From Pseudomonas sp. ANT_H4 (GTDB taxonomy: Bacteria; Pseudomonadota; Gammaproteobacteria; Pseudomonadales; Pseudomonadaceae), in the NCBI RefSeq assembly GCF_008369295.1, contig NZ_VOBG01000002.1, positions 310,001 through 374,000 on the forward strand: DNA of 64,000 nt. The letters are read 5' to 3'. Positions 1-8,094 of the stretch are shown one piece after another. Position 1 is the first letter of the stretch. The number at the start of each line of letters is the position of its first letter. The notes under the pieces are model-generated. The model made no database searches. It saw only the letters and a list, made by a program, of their open reading frames with translations, and was not told where the DNA came from. The position numbers and the translations under genes are program-made.

Positions 1-1
1 C

Positions 2-736
2 CCTGAAGGCATTATCCAGATGCAGGGCGTCAACAAGTGGTACGGCCAGTTCCATGTGTTGAAAGATATCAATCTCAACGTCAAGCAGGGCGAGCGTATC
101 GTGCTGTGTGGCCCGTCGGGTTCCGGCAAGTCCACCACCATCCGCTGCCTTAACCGCCTGGAAGAACACCAGCAAGGCCGCATCGTGGTCGATGGCGTGG
201 AGCTGACCAACGACCTCAAGCAGATCGAAACGGTCCGCCGTGAAGTCGGCATGGTGTTCCAGCACTTCAACCTGTTCCCGCACCTGACCATCCTGCAAAA
301 CTGCACGCTGGCGCCGATGTGGGTGCGCAAGATGCCCAAGCGCAAGGCTGAAGAAATTGCCATGCATTACCTGGAGCGCGTGCGCATTCCGGAGCAGGCC
401 CACAAGTTCCCGGGGCAACTGTCCGGCGGCCAGCAACAGCGCGTGGCGATTGCCCGGGCGCTGTGCATGAAGCCGAAAATCATGCTGTTCGATGAGCCGA
501 CGTCGGCACTCGATCCGGAAATGGTGAAAGAGGTGCTGGACACCATGATCGGCCTGGCTGAAGACGGCATGACCATGCTCTGCGTAACCCACGAGATGGG
601 CTTTGCCCGTACTGTGGCGAACCGGGTGATCTTCATGGACAAGGGTGAGATCGTTGAACAGGCGGCGCCGAATGACTTCTTCGATAATCCGCAGAATGAT
701 CGGACCAAGTTGTTCTTGAGCCAGATTCTGCATTGA
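2..736 (+). CDS. aapP: Amino-acid ABC transporter ATP-binding protein (AapP-like), 5' end missing
   Basis: ATPase subunit of a polar/general L-amino-acid ABC importer, working at the inner membrane with permeases that would lie upstream. Visible motifs are Walker [10 protein letters not shown], the signature [15 protein letters not shown], Walker [14 protein letters not shown] and the switch histidine in THEMGFA. The frame is open to the left edge of the window (codons before the first visible Met read PEGIIQ), so the true start is upstream and only a few N-terminal residues are missing. The C-terminus FLSQILH is typical of the family. It is the last gene of its operon, because a strong hairpin terminator follows directly. 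Membership of the AapP/GlnQ/HisP group is certain; the exact amino-acid specificity is inferred. Confidence 0.9.
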   Translation, partial: PEGIIQMQGVNKWYGQFHVLKDINLNVKQGERIVLCGPSGSGKSTTIRCLNRLEEHQQGRIVVDGVELTNDLKQIETVRREVGMVFQHFNLFPHLTILQNCTLAPMWVRKMPKRKAEEIAMHYLERVRIPEQAHKFPGQLSGGQQQRVAIARALCMKPKIMLFDEPTSALDPEMVKEVLDTMIGLAEDGMTMLCVTHEMGFARTVANRVIFMDKGEIVEQAAPNDFFDNPQNDRTKLFLSQILH

Positions 737-756
737 TCTGTGGATGATGCTTAAAA

Positions 757-790
757 GTAAACCCGGCCTAGTGCCGGGTTTATTGTTTGG
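757..790 (+). terminator. Rho-independent terminator after aapP
   Basis: The stem AAACCCGGC/GCCGGGTTT closes on a short loop and is followed by a T-rich stretch, about 20 bp after the aapP stop codon. The rest of the 305-bp gap to the next gene holds no convincing ORF. Confidence 0.85.
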
Positions 791-1009
791 GGCTCAGGAA
801 ACCGTGAGGTTTTCATGTTCCTTGTGCTCGGTGTATTTGAAGGTTCCCCGCACTTCTGGAATTCCCCGCCAGAAAGATCATCGACACGCCGCTCCATGCC
901 TTTGACGCTAATGGTTGCGCAGCGACCCTTGAAACCCGTCATGGCGTTGTCACGTAAACAACCCTAGTACGTTGCCCTTGTAGGTAAGTCTGACTACCAT
1001 GCAGGGAAA

Positions 1010-1030
1010 TTCATCCTATGATTGGATGAA
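1010..1030. promoter_or_regulatory. Inverted-repeat operator candidate before the GntR/FadR gene
   Basis: A perfect 7-bp inverted repeat, TTCATCC and GGATGAA, is separated by 7 bp and ends 11 bp before the regulator's ATG. Its position over the start region suggests an autoregulatory site. The link to this regulator is inferred from position only. Confidence 0.5.
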
Positions 1031-1041
1031 AGGCGAATCCT

Positions 1042-1701
1042 ATGACAGACATTGCTCCACTGATAAAACGCTCCCTGGTTGATCAGGCCCTGGAGCAACT
1101 GCGCCAGCGTATCAACCAGGGGAAATGGGCGATCGGTGAGCGCCTGCCTACCGAACCCGAGCTGTCCGCCGAACTGGGCATCAGCCGCAATACCGTGCGC
1201 GAGGCCATGCGCGTGCTGGCGTTTTGCGGGTTGATCGAGATTCGCCAGGGCGATGGCAGTTACCTGCGCTCAATGACCGACCCGCTGGGGGCGATGAAAG
1301 CCTTGTCCCACTGCTCTCTGGCCCAGGCCCAGGAGACGCGGCAGATTCTCGAAGTCGAAGCCATAGGCCTGGCTGCGCTACGCCGTACCGATGAAGACCT
1401 ACACGCCCTGCGCCTGGCATTAAGCGCCAGCGGCGAGCATTACCACGGCGATCTGGAGCACTACATCAGCTGCGATCTGGTGTTCCACAAACGCCTGGTG
1501 GACGCCGCCCACAACCCCGCCTTGAGCGAGCTGTACCAGTACTTCTCCAGCATCGTCGGCGCCCAGTTGCGCCAAACCCTCAATATCAAACCTCGCCGCC
1601 AATCGGTGTTCGACCTGCATGCCGAGCTGCTCGATGCGGTGGAGCAACAGGACCCGGAACGTGCCAAGGCCCTTTGCCGGCAGTTGATCAATGAACCTTG
1701 A
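1042..1701 (+). CDS. FadR/GntR-family transcriptional regulator
   Basis: A 219-residue regulator. An N-terminal GntR winged helix (about residues 8-75) contains the recognition-helix signature ELGISRNTVREAMRVL. An all-helical FCD ligand-binding domain follows (about 85-210), with the usual helix carrying acidic and His metal-binding positions (for example DLVFHKRLVDAAHNPAL). It probably represses itself and the MFS gene it overlaps by 11 bp, in response to a small acid or transport substrate. A 21-bp palindrome sits just before the start codon. Family assignment is secure; the ligand is unknown. Confidence 0.88.
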   Translation: MTDIAPLIKRSLVDQALEQLRQRINQGKWAIGERLPTEPELSAELGISRNTVREAMRVLAFCGLIEIRQGDGSYLRSMTDPLGAMKALSHCSLAQAQETRQILEVEAIGLAALRRTDEDLHALRLALSASGEHYHGDLEHYISCDLVFHKRLVDAAHNPALSELYQYFSSIVGAQLRQTLNIKPRRQSVFDLHAELLDAVEQQDPERAKALCRQLINEP

Positions 1702-3031
1702 AGCCGAGAACATCATGTTCAGTACAGAAAAGCGCCGTACAGAAAAGCGCCGTACAGAAAAGCTCCGGCCTGAAAATACCCCGCGCAAGGCCGAGCTGGA
1801 AGAGCTGCTGATCGATGCCGAAGCCGATGATGACGAGGTTCAGCACAATCATCCGCTGGTGAGTCGCCCCTGGCTGTTGCTGCTGGGCTTGATCCTGGTG
1901 GCGCTGAACTTGCGTCCGGCGTTGTCGAGCATGTCGCCCTTGCTCAGCGAAGTGTCCGTCAGCCTCGGCCTGTCGGCGGCCAAGGCTGGTCTGCTGACCA
2001 CTTTGCCGGTGTTGTGCCTGGGGCTGTTCGCGCCGCTGGCGCCAATCCTCGCCCGGCGTTTTGGTGCCGAGCGGGTGGTGTTGGGGATTTTGCTGACCCT
2101 GGCTTGCGGCATCATCCTGCGCAGTTCCTTCGGCGAAGTCGGATTGTTTGCTGGCAGCCTGCTGGCCGGCGCCAGCATCGGCATCATCGGCGTGCTATTG
2201 CCCGGTATCGTCAAGCGTGACTTCGCCAAGCAGGCGGGAACCATGACTGGCGTCTACACCATGGCCCTGTGCCTGGGGGCGGCGCTGGCGGCCGGTGCCA
2301 CTGTGCCGTTGAGCCAGTATTTTGGTGATAGCTGGGCCATCGGCCTGGGTTTCTGGATTCTTCCGGCGTTGGTGGCTGCACTGTTCTGGCTGCCCCAGGT
2401 TGGCCAGAAACACGGCGCCCACCACGTGGCCTATCGCGTGCGCGGCTTGCTGCGTGATCCGCTGGCCTGGCAGGTGACGTTGTACATGGGGCTGCAATCG
2501 TCCCTGGCCTACATCGTATTTGGCTGGTTGCCGTCGATCCTGATCGGTCGTGGCTTGACGGCGACCCAGGCAGGCCTGGTGCTTTCAGGTTCGGTGCTCG
2601 TGCAACTGGCCAGCTCCCTGGCGGCGCCTTGGTTGGCTACGCGCGGCAAGGACCAGCGCCTGGCTATCGTGGTGGTGATGCTGCTGACCCTCGGCGGCCT
2701 GTTCGGTTGCCTGTATGCACCGCTGGACGGTTTGTGGGGCTGGGCGATTCTGCTGGGCCTGGGGCAGGGTGGTACGTTCAGCCTGGCGCTGACTTTGATT
2801 GTGCTGCGCTCGCGGGACTCCCACGTGGCGGCCAACTTGTCGAGCATGGCCCAGGGATTTGGCTACACCCTGGCGTCCCTCGGCCCCTTCGCGGTCGGCC
2901 TGGTGCATGACTGGACCGGCGGCTGGGCGGCCGTGGGCTGGATTTTCGCGGTGATCGGTCTCGGTGCGATCATTGCGGGCCTCGGCGCCGGGCGTGCGTT
3001 GTATGTGCAAGTCACCAGCGAGAAGCTCTGA
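1691..3031 (+). CDS. MFS transporter, CynX/NimT (cyanate / 2-nitroimidazole) type
   Basis: A 446-residue major facilitator with about 12 predicted membrane segments, starting after a charged cytoplasmic N-terminus of about 55 residues. The conserved segment LRPALSSMSPLLSEV near the first helix is typical of the CynX/NimT branch, which exports or imports small organic anions or drugs. The ATG at 1691 overlaps the upstream regulator gene; a second ATG at 1715 is an equally possible start. The N-terminal tail is partly encoded by three tandem 15-bp units (1722-1766), giving repeated RTEK residues. Overlap with the regulator indicates co-transcription. The substrate cannot be read from sequence. 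Confidence 0.85.
   Translation: MNLEAENIMFSTEKRRTEKRRTEKLRPENTPRKAELEELLIDAEADDDEVQHNHPLVSRPWLLLLGLILVALNLRPALSSMSPLLSEVSVSLGLSAAKAGLLTTLPVLCLGLFAPLAPILARRFGAERVVLGILLTLACGIILRSSFGEVGLFAGSLLAGASIGIIGVLLPGIVKRDFAKQAGTMTGVYTMALCLGAALAAGATVPLSQYFGDSWAIGLGFWILPALVAALFWLPQVGQKHGAHHVAYRVRGLLRDPLAWQVTLYMGLQSSLAYIVFGWLPSILIGRGLTATQAGLVLSGSVLVQLASSLAAPWLATRGKDQRLAIVVVMLLTLGGLFGCLYAPLDGLWGWAILLGLGQGGTFSLALTLIVLRSRDSHVAANLSSMAQGFGYTLASLGPFAVGLVHDWTGGWAAVGWIFAVIGLGAIIAGLGAGRALYVQVTSEKL
1722..1766 (+). repeat. Three tandem 15-bp units inside the MFS gene
   Basis: The unit GTACAGAAAAGCGCC occurs three times in a row; the last copy has one change (GCTCC end). Because 15 bp is a multiple of 3, the copies add five residues each and keep the frame. 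Confidence 0.9.
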
Positions 3032-3185
3032 ACCTACAGATAGACCACTTCCAGTGGCGCCTATGCTCGCAGTTGCGGCATGGTGCCTTATGGCCTTACC
3101 CGCGGCATTCCCGCCATAAATGCCGATAGTGTTCCAGGTGCTTGCGCACTATCTTACGTAGCCGCCACCCTTTCGGAGCCTGCCC

Positions 3186-3656
3186 ATGAGCGACGCCCAT
3201 AACGCCCTGATCACTGAGTTCTACAGCGCTTTGCAGCGGTTGGATGCTGAGGCCATGAGCGCTTGCTACACCGATGATGTGGTGTTCAGCGATCCGGCAT
3301 TTGGCGAGTTGTGCGGGCGAGATGCAGGGGATATGTGGCGCATGCTGACCACACGGGCCAAGGATTTTTCTCTGACCTTCGACGGGGTACATAGTGATGA
3401 AATCACCGGTAGCGCCCATTGGGTGGCGACGTATCTGTTCAGCCAGACCGGCAATACAGTGGTCAACGTCATCCAGGCGCGCTTTGTCTTTCGCGATGGC
3501 AAGATCTGCGAACACCACGATCACTTCGACTTGTGGCGCTGGTCCCGCCAGGCTCTCGGTACCAAGGGCCTGCTGCTGGGTTGGACGCCGCTGGTGCGCA
3601 ATGCGGTGCGTGCCCAGGCGTTGAAAGGGTTGAAGGCGTTCCAGGCCAGTCGTTGA
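3186..3656 (+). CDS. NTF2-like / SnoaL-like small protein
   Basis: A 156-residue single-domain protein of the nuclear transport factor 2 fold. Evidence is the N-terminal pattern ALITEFYSALQRLDAEAM followed by CYTDDVVFSDPAFGEL and the later FRDGKICEHHDHFDLWRW, typical of SnoaL-like or limonene-epoxide-hydrolase-like polyketide cyclase folds. Such proteins bind small hydrophobic ligands; no specific reaction can be assigned. It stands about 150 bp after the MFS gene and is followed closely by the GIY-YIG gene on the same strand. Confidence 0.8.
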   Translation: MSDAHNALITEFYSALQRLDAEAMSACYTDDVVFSDPAFGELCGRDAGDMWRMLTTRAKDFSLTFDGVHSDEITGSAHWVATYLFSQTGNTVVNVIQARFVFRDGKICEHHDHFDLWRWSRQALGTKGLLLGWTPLVRNAVRAQALKGLKAFQASR

Positions 3657-3692
3657 TAAGATTGGCGCTCTTTTCGTTTGCCAGAACAGTCT

Positions 3693-3992
3693 GTGAATAG
3701 TCCTTCTACCTGTGCTGAAGTTGAGCCAGCAGCGCCCAAAACGTGGTTCGTCTACTTGGTGCGCGCAGCCAATGGCTCGCTGTATTGCGGGATCAGCAAT
3801 GATCCGCTGCGCCGCTTTGCCTCGCATCAGAGCGGCAAGGGCGCACGGTTTTTTCTCTCCAGCCCGGCGGTGGCGCTGGTCTACACCGAGGTTTGTTCCA
3901 GCAAGAGCGAAGCCCTGCGTCAGGAGCGGCTGATCAAAAAGCTGAAAAAAAGCGCCAAGGAATGCCTGGCGGCCAGTGGCTTATCAATTTGA
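3693..3992 (+). CDS. GIY-YIG nuclease-superfamily protein (YhbQ-like)
   Basis: A small protein with one GIY-YIG domain: [19 protein letters not shown] carries the GIY-like and YIG-like (YCG) strands, followed by [15 protein letters not shown] with the conserved Arg/His helix. The family includes the poorly characterised YhbQ/UPF0213 proteins. I chose the GTG at 3693 (reading [10 protein letters not shown]); a TTG at 3678 also opens the frame and neither has a strong ribosome site. The C-terminus is lysine-rich ([11 protein letters not shown]). The biological role is not established. Confidence 0.85.
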   Translation: MNSPSTCAEVEPAAPKTWFVYLVRAANGSLYCGISNDPLRRFASHQSGKGARFFLSSPAVALVYTEVCSSKSEALRQERLIKKLKKSAKECLAASGLSI

Positions 3993-4077
3993 CTGATAAG
4001 TTCCCATCAGGCAGATGGGTAGGCTGTCTGGTTTTCTCACGCTAAGCTGCAAGTCCACTCGTTTAGCGGATTCCAGC

Positions 4078-5013
4078 ATGTCTGAGTTGATTCTTCACCA
4101 TTACCCGGCATCCCCATTCGCGGAAAAAACTCGTCTGATGCTGGGCTTCAAAGGCCTTTCCTGGCGGTCGGTGCATATCTCGCCAGTGATGCCCAAGCCC
4201 GATCTGACCGCCCTGACCGGCGGCTACCGCAAAACCCCGGTGTTGCAGGTTGGGGCCGATATTTACTGCGATACCGCGATGATTGCCCAGCGCCTGGAAC
4301 AGGCAAAAGCCACCCCGGCGCTCTTTCCTGAAGGCCAGGAGATGATCACCCAAACCTTTGCCGCCTGGGTCGATTCGGTGGTGTTCGCCCATGCCGTCAG
4401 CCTGGTGTTCCAACCTGAGTCGGTGGCGGTGCGCTTTGCCAAGTTACCGCCGGAAGCGGTCAAGGCATTTGTCGCCGACCGGACCGCGTTGTTCTCCGGT
4501 GGCGCGGCCGTCCGTGTGCCTGCCGAGCAGGCGCGCCATCAATGGCCAGCCATTATGGCGCGCCTGGAGCAACAGTTGCAGCGTGAGCAGGGGGACTTCC
4601 TGTTTGGCGAACCGTCGATTGCCGACTTCGCCATGGCGCATCCGTTGTGGTTTCTCAAAGCGACGGCCGTGACATCGCCTCTGGTCGACGTTTATCCCGC
4701 CGTATCTACCTGGCATGCACGGGTCATGGGGTTTGGCCATGGTTCGGCGACTGAAATGAGCGCCGAGCAAGCCCTGGAGGTGGCACGAAACGCCACGCCA
4801 GCAGCATTGCCGGATGAGTTGTTCGAAGAGCCGAATGGCTTCAAGGCCGGCCAGCAGGTAACCATCGCTGCGACCGACTATGGCGTCGACCCTGTGGCGG
4901 GTGAGTTGATGTTCGCCGGTCGCGAGGCGTTGATCCTGCGCCGTACCGATGAGCGTGGCGGCACAGTGCATGTGCACTTTCCACGATTCGGGTTTCGCAT
5001 TCAGGCTCAGTAG
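4078..5013 (+). CDS. Glutathione S-transferase family protein
   Basis: A 311-residue protein with a thioredoxin-fold GST N-domain (LILHHYPASPFAEKTRLML, about residues 4-80) followed by a helical GST C-domain with the motif FGEPSIADFAMAHPLWFL near residue 180. The last 90 residues (after about 215) form an extra region not found in short GSTs, ending in VHVHFPRFGFRIQAQ. The ATG at 4078 is chosen because the GST fold begins immediately after it; an upstream start at 4015 would add 21 unrelated residues. Cytosolic; substrate unknown. Confidence 0.86.
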   Translation: MSELILHHYPASPFAEKTRLMLGFKGLSWRSVHISPVMPKPDLTALTGGYRKTPVLQVGADIYCDTAMIAQRLEQAKATPALFPEGQEMITQTFAAWVDSVVFAHAVSLVFQPESVAVRFAKLPPEAVKAFVADRTALFSGGAAVRVPAEQARHQWPAIMARLEQQLQREQGDFLFGEPSIADFAMAHPLWFLKATAVTSPLVDVYPAVSTWHARVMGFGHGSATEMSAEQALEVARNATPAALPDELFEEPNGFKAGQQVTIAATDYGVDPVAGELMFAGREALILRRTDERGGTVHVHFPRFGFRIQAQ

Positions 5014-5124
5014 GCAGGCGGTTTAATGTAGGCGCTGGCTTGTCGGGTCGTCGCATAGGGATCTATGTATTGTTGCGGACAGGATTCTGGGGTTGTGGGC
5101 AATAGGTTGGGTTGGGCTGGGTGG

Positions 5125-5790
5125 GTACATATCCGTTATTTTGGTTGGGGCTGATTAGGGTTACGCCCTTACGGCGTGTCACTTTCGAAAAGCCGGAATG
5201 CCGGCCCAGACGAAAGTAACCAAAGCGCTCTTGCCCCACCACTCGGTGCCTCGCTTAGGCTCGGCATGCCTTCTCTGCGGCATTGCTCCGTGGGCCGCCG
5301 CGATGGGCCATCCTTGGCCCAGCGCGGCTAAACCGGCGTCCTGCCGGTTTACCCACGGATCAATGCCTGCGTTCAGCCAGCGTGGTTTAACGGGGCGCCT
5401 TAGATCAAAAGCAAAAGCACGGCGGCCTGGTAGCCGACCTGAGTGGTGAAAAGCAAGAGCAGATCCCATGCCCACTGCCCACTGCCCACTGTAGGAGCGA
5501 GCTTGCTCCGGGCGGCGTTCCGACGATGGTCGTTAACGATGACATGGGCTTCCTGGATGAATGCGGTGCCCTCAGGCTCTTCGCGAGCAAGCTCGCTCCT
5601 ACAGAGAAGCGGATCGACCCCGGCACTAGCTTTTGCTCTGCTTTTGATCAGGCTCTGGATCTGCCTGCCCATAAAACCAGAGGCCGAACGCAGGTATTGC
5701 GCAGTGGGTAAACCGGCAAGGATGCCGGTTTAGCCGCGCTGGGCCAGGGGGTAACCCTAAGCCGCCGTTACCGCAGCAACGGATATGTAC
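5125..5790. repeat. Composite nested-palindrome element with a REPIN near its apex
   Basis: Outer ends are a perfect 13-bp inverted repeat (GTACATATCCGTT at 5125-5137 and its complement at 5778-5790). Inside lies a 10-bp pair (TTAGGGTTAC 5155-5164; complement 5751-5760). A 42/43-bp pair (5315-5356 and 5704-5746) differs by one substitution and one indel. A looser pair surrounds GATCAAAAGCA (5403 and about 5640). A REPIN occupies 5489-5604. Arms are in mirror order, so one strand could fold into a very long hairpin. Confidence 0.8.
5489..5604. repeat. REPIN, family 1 (GTAGGAGCGAGCTTGCTC)
   Basis: The head CTGTAGGAGCGAGCTTGCTC and the inverted tail GAGCAAGCTCGCTCCTACAG are separated by about 75 bp. 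It lies near the apex of the composite element. Confidence 0.9.
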
Positions 5791-5896
5791 TCAAACCTGC
5801 CCCAAAATATCAGCATCAACAACCTCAAGAGAGGTGTAGATACCAACGGCCATCGCAGGCAAGCCAGCTCTCAGACAAATCCGTGTGCGGCTTTGG

Positions 5897-6247
5897 TTAT
5901 TTGAGCGCCGCCATGATCGCATCCGGGTTGTAATCGCGAATCAGCGTGCCATTCACGTCCACAAACGGAATCCCACCACCGCCCAGGGCCTCATAGGCCT
6001 TGCGCGCCTGGGCGTCCTTTTCGATATCGACGACCTTGTAGGGAATGCCCTTCTGATCGAGAAAACGTTGTGTCTGCTTGCAGTAGCCGCACCAGTCGGT
6101 GGCGTACAACACCACCTTGGCGTTGACCCTGACCTGCTCTGACACTACCTGCGATGGGTTGAATACCCGCTCGATCTTGCCCCAGTTCTGGAAAACCACA
6201 ACCACCAGCAACACCAGCAGAACTTTCTTCAGCGCACCACCCAGCAT
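5897..6247 (-). CDS. Membrane-anchored glutaredoxin-family protein
   Basis: A 116-residue protein: an N-terminal hydrophobic segment (about residues 7-19, KKVLLVLLVVVVF) acts as signal or anchor, followed by a glutaredoxin domain with the redox motif CGYC (in LYATDWCGYCKQTQRFL) and the cis-proline region GGGIPFVDVNG. A dithiol active site after a membrane anchor suggests a periplasm-facing or membrane-tethered thiol oxidoreductase. Its start codon overlaps or touches the stop of yejK, so the two are likely co-transcribed. The partner protein is unknown. Confidence 0.85.
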   Translation of the reverse strand: MLGGALKKVLLVLLVVVVFQNWGKIERVFNPSQVVSEQVRVNAKVVLYATDWCGYCKQTQRFLDQKGIPYKVVDIEKDAQARKAYEALGGGGIPFVDVNGTLIRDYNPDAIMAALK

Positions 6248-7251
6248 CAGTTACGGCGCTTGAGCTGGTCAGTCAACTGGGTCGGCAGGCCCTTGATGAT
6301 CAGGGTGCCAGCGGCTTCGTCGTATTCGATCTTGTCGCCCAGCAGGTGCGCTTCAAAGCTGATGGACAGGCCTTCGGCGCGCCCGGTGAAGCGGCGGAAC
6401 TGGTTAAGGGTGCGTTTGTCGGCCGGGATTTCCGGCGACAAGCCGTAATCCTTGTTGCGGATGTGATCGTAGAAGGCTTTCGGCCGTTCTTCGTCAATCA
6501 GCCCCGACAGTTCTTCCAGGCCCATGGGCTCGCCAAGCTTGGCCTGGCTGCTGGCGTAGTTCACCAAGGTCTTGGTTTTCTCGCGAGCGGATTCGTCCGG
6601 CAGGTCTTCGCTTTCAACGAAGTCGCTGAAGGCCTTGAGCAGGGTGCGGGTCTCGCCCGGGCCGTCGATACCTTCCTGGCAGCCGATAAAGTCGCGGAAG
6701 TACTCCGAGACCTTTTTGCCGTTCTTGCCCTTGATAAAGGAGATGTATTGCTTGGACTGCTTGTTGTTCTGCCACTCGGACACGTTGATCCGCGCAGCGA
6801 GGTGCAGTTGGCCCAGGTCCAGGTGGCGCGAGGGCGTCACGTCCAGCTCATCGGTCACCGCCACGCCTTCACTATGGTGCAGCAGGGCGATGGCAAGGTA
6901 GTCGGTCATGCCTTGTTGATAGTGGGCAAACAGCACATGGCCGCCGACGGAAAGGTTGGACTCTTCCATCAGCTTTTGCAGATGCTCGACCGCCACGCGG
7001 CTGAAGGCAGTGAAATCCAGGCCACCGTCGAAATATTCCTTCAACCAGCCGCTGAACGGGTGCGCGCCCGACTCGGCATGGAAAAACCCCCAGGCCTTGC
7101 CTTGTTTGGCGTTATAGCTCTCGTTGAGGTCGGCAAGCATGTTCTCGATGGCAGCCGACTCGGCAAGCTCGGAGTCGCGGGCGTGGAGAATTGCAGGGGT
7201 GCCGTCGGGTTTTTTGTCGATCAGGTGGACGATGCAATGACGGATCGGCAT
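6247..7251 (-). CDS. yejK: Nucleoid-associated protein YejK (NdpA)
   Basis: A 334-residue protein of the YejK/NdpA (37-kDa nucleoid-associated) family, starting [20 protein letters not shown], with the usual family length. It binds the bacterial nucleoid; its molecular function is still poorly defined. It is divergent from the HU-type gene 395 bp away, another nucleoid protein. It is followed without gap by the glutaredoxin gene. The N-terminal block and the C-terminal run ending DQLKRRN fit the family well. Confidence 0.9.
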   Translation of the reverse strand: MPIRHCIVHLIDKKPDGTPAILHARDSELAESAAIENMLADLNESYNAKQGKAWGFFHAESGAHPFSGWLKEYFDGGLDFTAFSRVAVEHLQKLMEESNLSVGGHVLFAHYQQGMTDYLAIALLHHSEGVAVTDELDVTPSRHLDLGQLHLAARINVSEWQNNKQSKQYISFIKGKNGKKVSEYFRDFIGCQEGIDGPGETRTLLKAFSDFVESEDLPDESAREKTKTLVNYASSQAKLGEPMGLEELSGLIDEERPKAFYDHIRNKDYGLSPEIPADKRTLNQFRRFTGRAEGLSISFEAHLLGDKIEYDEAAGTLIIKGLPTQLTDQLKRRN

Positions 7252-7646
7252 AGGCTTCTCGGCTGGTTGAGTGGGAGTGGTTGGCCTCCCGGAAAAAGTC
7301 GCCAGTGTACCGCACCCGCTGGTCGCGGCGGTGTCCGAAGGGTACTTCGGGAGTCGTCCGACGACCCATATGTGTTTTTTTCACGATTTAGAACGATAAA
7401 GCTGACCAAATGGGTAGGTAGAGGCGGATATTTCCCCGTCTCTGTGCTAGTTTTGCCCCGTCTTACGCGATGTCTCGGCGTTAAGCGTGCATTCAGCATT
7501 TGTCAGGTCGAACCAAACCCCGTTTCAGGCATCTATAACCCCGATCTTCGTGGTTATAGCCTCGGGTGCCAGGCCTTACGGTCGGGCTCGATGGCTGACA
7601 CTGCACTCTGCAATCCACATGAATTTGATAGGGAAGGAACACCACA
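7252..7646. promoter_or_regulatory. Divergent upstream region of yejK and the HU gene, with an 8-bp inverted repeat
   Basis: 395 bp between divergent genes. The one clear structure is a perfect inverted repeat CTATAACC (7533-7540) and GGTTATAG (7552-7559) with 11 bp between, about 88 bp before the HU start codon. I could not place convincing -35/-10 pairs. A good ribosome site (GGGAAGGAA, about 7631) precedes the HU ATG. Confidence 0.45.
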
Positions 7647-7928
7647 ATGGCTATTACTAAAGACCAACTGATCGCTGATCTGGCTGAAGCTGTAGACGCA
7701 CCGAAAACTACCGTGCGCGCACTTCTGGACCAACTGAGCCAGATCGTTGCTGACCAGCTGGAAAACGGCGGCGAAATCACTCTGCCAGGCGTTGGCAAAT
7801 TGAAAGTGACCGAGCGTCCTGCCCGTACTGGCCGTAACCCTTCGACTGGCGCTGCCATCGAAATCGCTGCAAAGAAAGTTATCAAGCTGGTTGTGGCCAA
7901 AGGCCTGACCGACTCGATCAACAAGTAA
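7647..7928 (+). CDS. hupN: HU-family DNA-binding protein
   Basis: A 93-residue histone-like protein: helical N-terminus MAITKDQLIADLAEAVDAPK, the signature GKLKVTERPARTGRNPSTG covering the DNA-binding beta arm with its intercalating Pro (RNPSTG), and the C-terminal helix. It bends and compacts DNA as a dimer. Its position next to yejK matches the third HU gene of pseudomonads (hupN in P. putida); the symbol rests on that synteny. It is monocistronic, with its own strong terminator. Confidence 0.92.
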   Translation: MAITKDQLIADLAEAVDAPKTTVRALLDQLSQIVADQLENGGEITLPGVGKLKVTERPARTGRNPSTGAAIEIAAKKVIKLVVAKGLTDSINK

Positions 7929-7936
7929 GACGCAGC

Positions 7937-7978
7937 AAAAAAAACCGTGCTCCGGAGCGATCCGGGCACGGTTTTTTG
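7937..7978 (+). terminator. Terminator after the HU gene
   Basis: The stem AAAACCGTGC/GCACGGTTTT encloses a GC-rich inner part and is flanked by A and T runs, so it may act on both strands. Confidence 0.9.
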
Positions 7979-8018
7979 TTGCCTGCGATTTTGTTTTAAC
8001 TGTAGACGCGAGGGGGAC

Positions 8019-8093
8019 GCCTAGTTCTTGCTCGTGAAAAACGCCAGGATAGCGCGGGCATTCCGGAGAAGCGCGGAGCCCTTGCTCCTTGGG
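8019..8093. repeat. Degenerate REPIN, family 1 variant
   Basis: The left part GCCTAGTTCTTGCTCGTGAA closely resembles the left end of the element at 38217-38312; the right part GAGCCCTTGCTCC is degraded. It lies between the convergent HU and rlmF genes. Confidence 0.5.
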
Positions 8094-8094
8094 T

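Larger units (their letters stand above)
5014..5896. other. Gene-free stretch holding a composite repeat
   Basis: About 880 bp without a credible gene. Open frames here have no recognisable domain and are by-products of the repeated DNA. From 5125 to 5790 the stretch is built from nested inverted repeats (separate entry). A single REP-like half site (GCAGGCAAGCCAGCTC) follows near 5857, before the glutaredoxin stop codon. Confidence 0.75.

Noticed and set aside
751-942. 63-codon minus-strand frame after aapP
   Set aside because: Its end lies in the terminator stem and it has no domain. It is likely non-coding, although similar frames occur in other pseudomonads.
5198-5733. Several overlapping open frames in the composite repeat
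   Set aside because: They follow the repeat structure on both strands, have no ribosome sites and contain REP sequence.
6346-7671. 441-codon plus-strand frame opposite yejK
   Set aside because: It is the antisense shadow of yejK and runs over the intergenic region; the yejK frame has clear family motifs.
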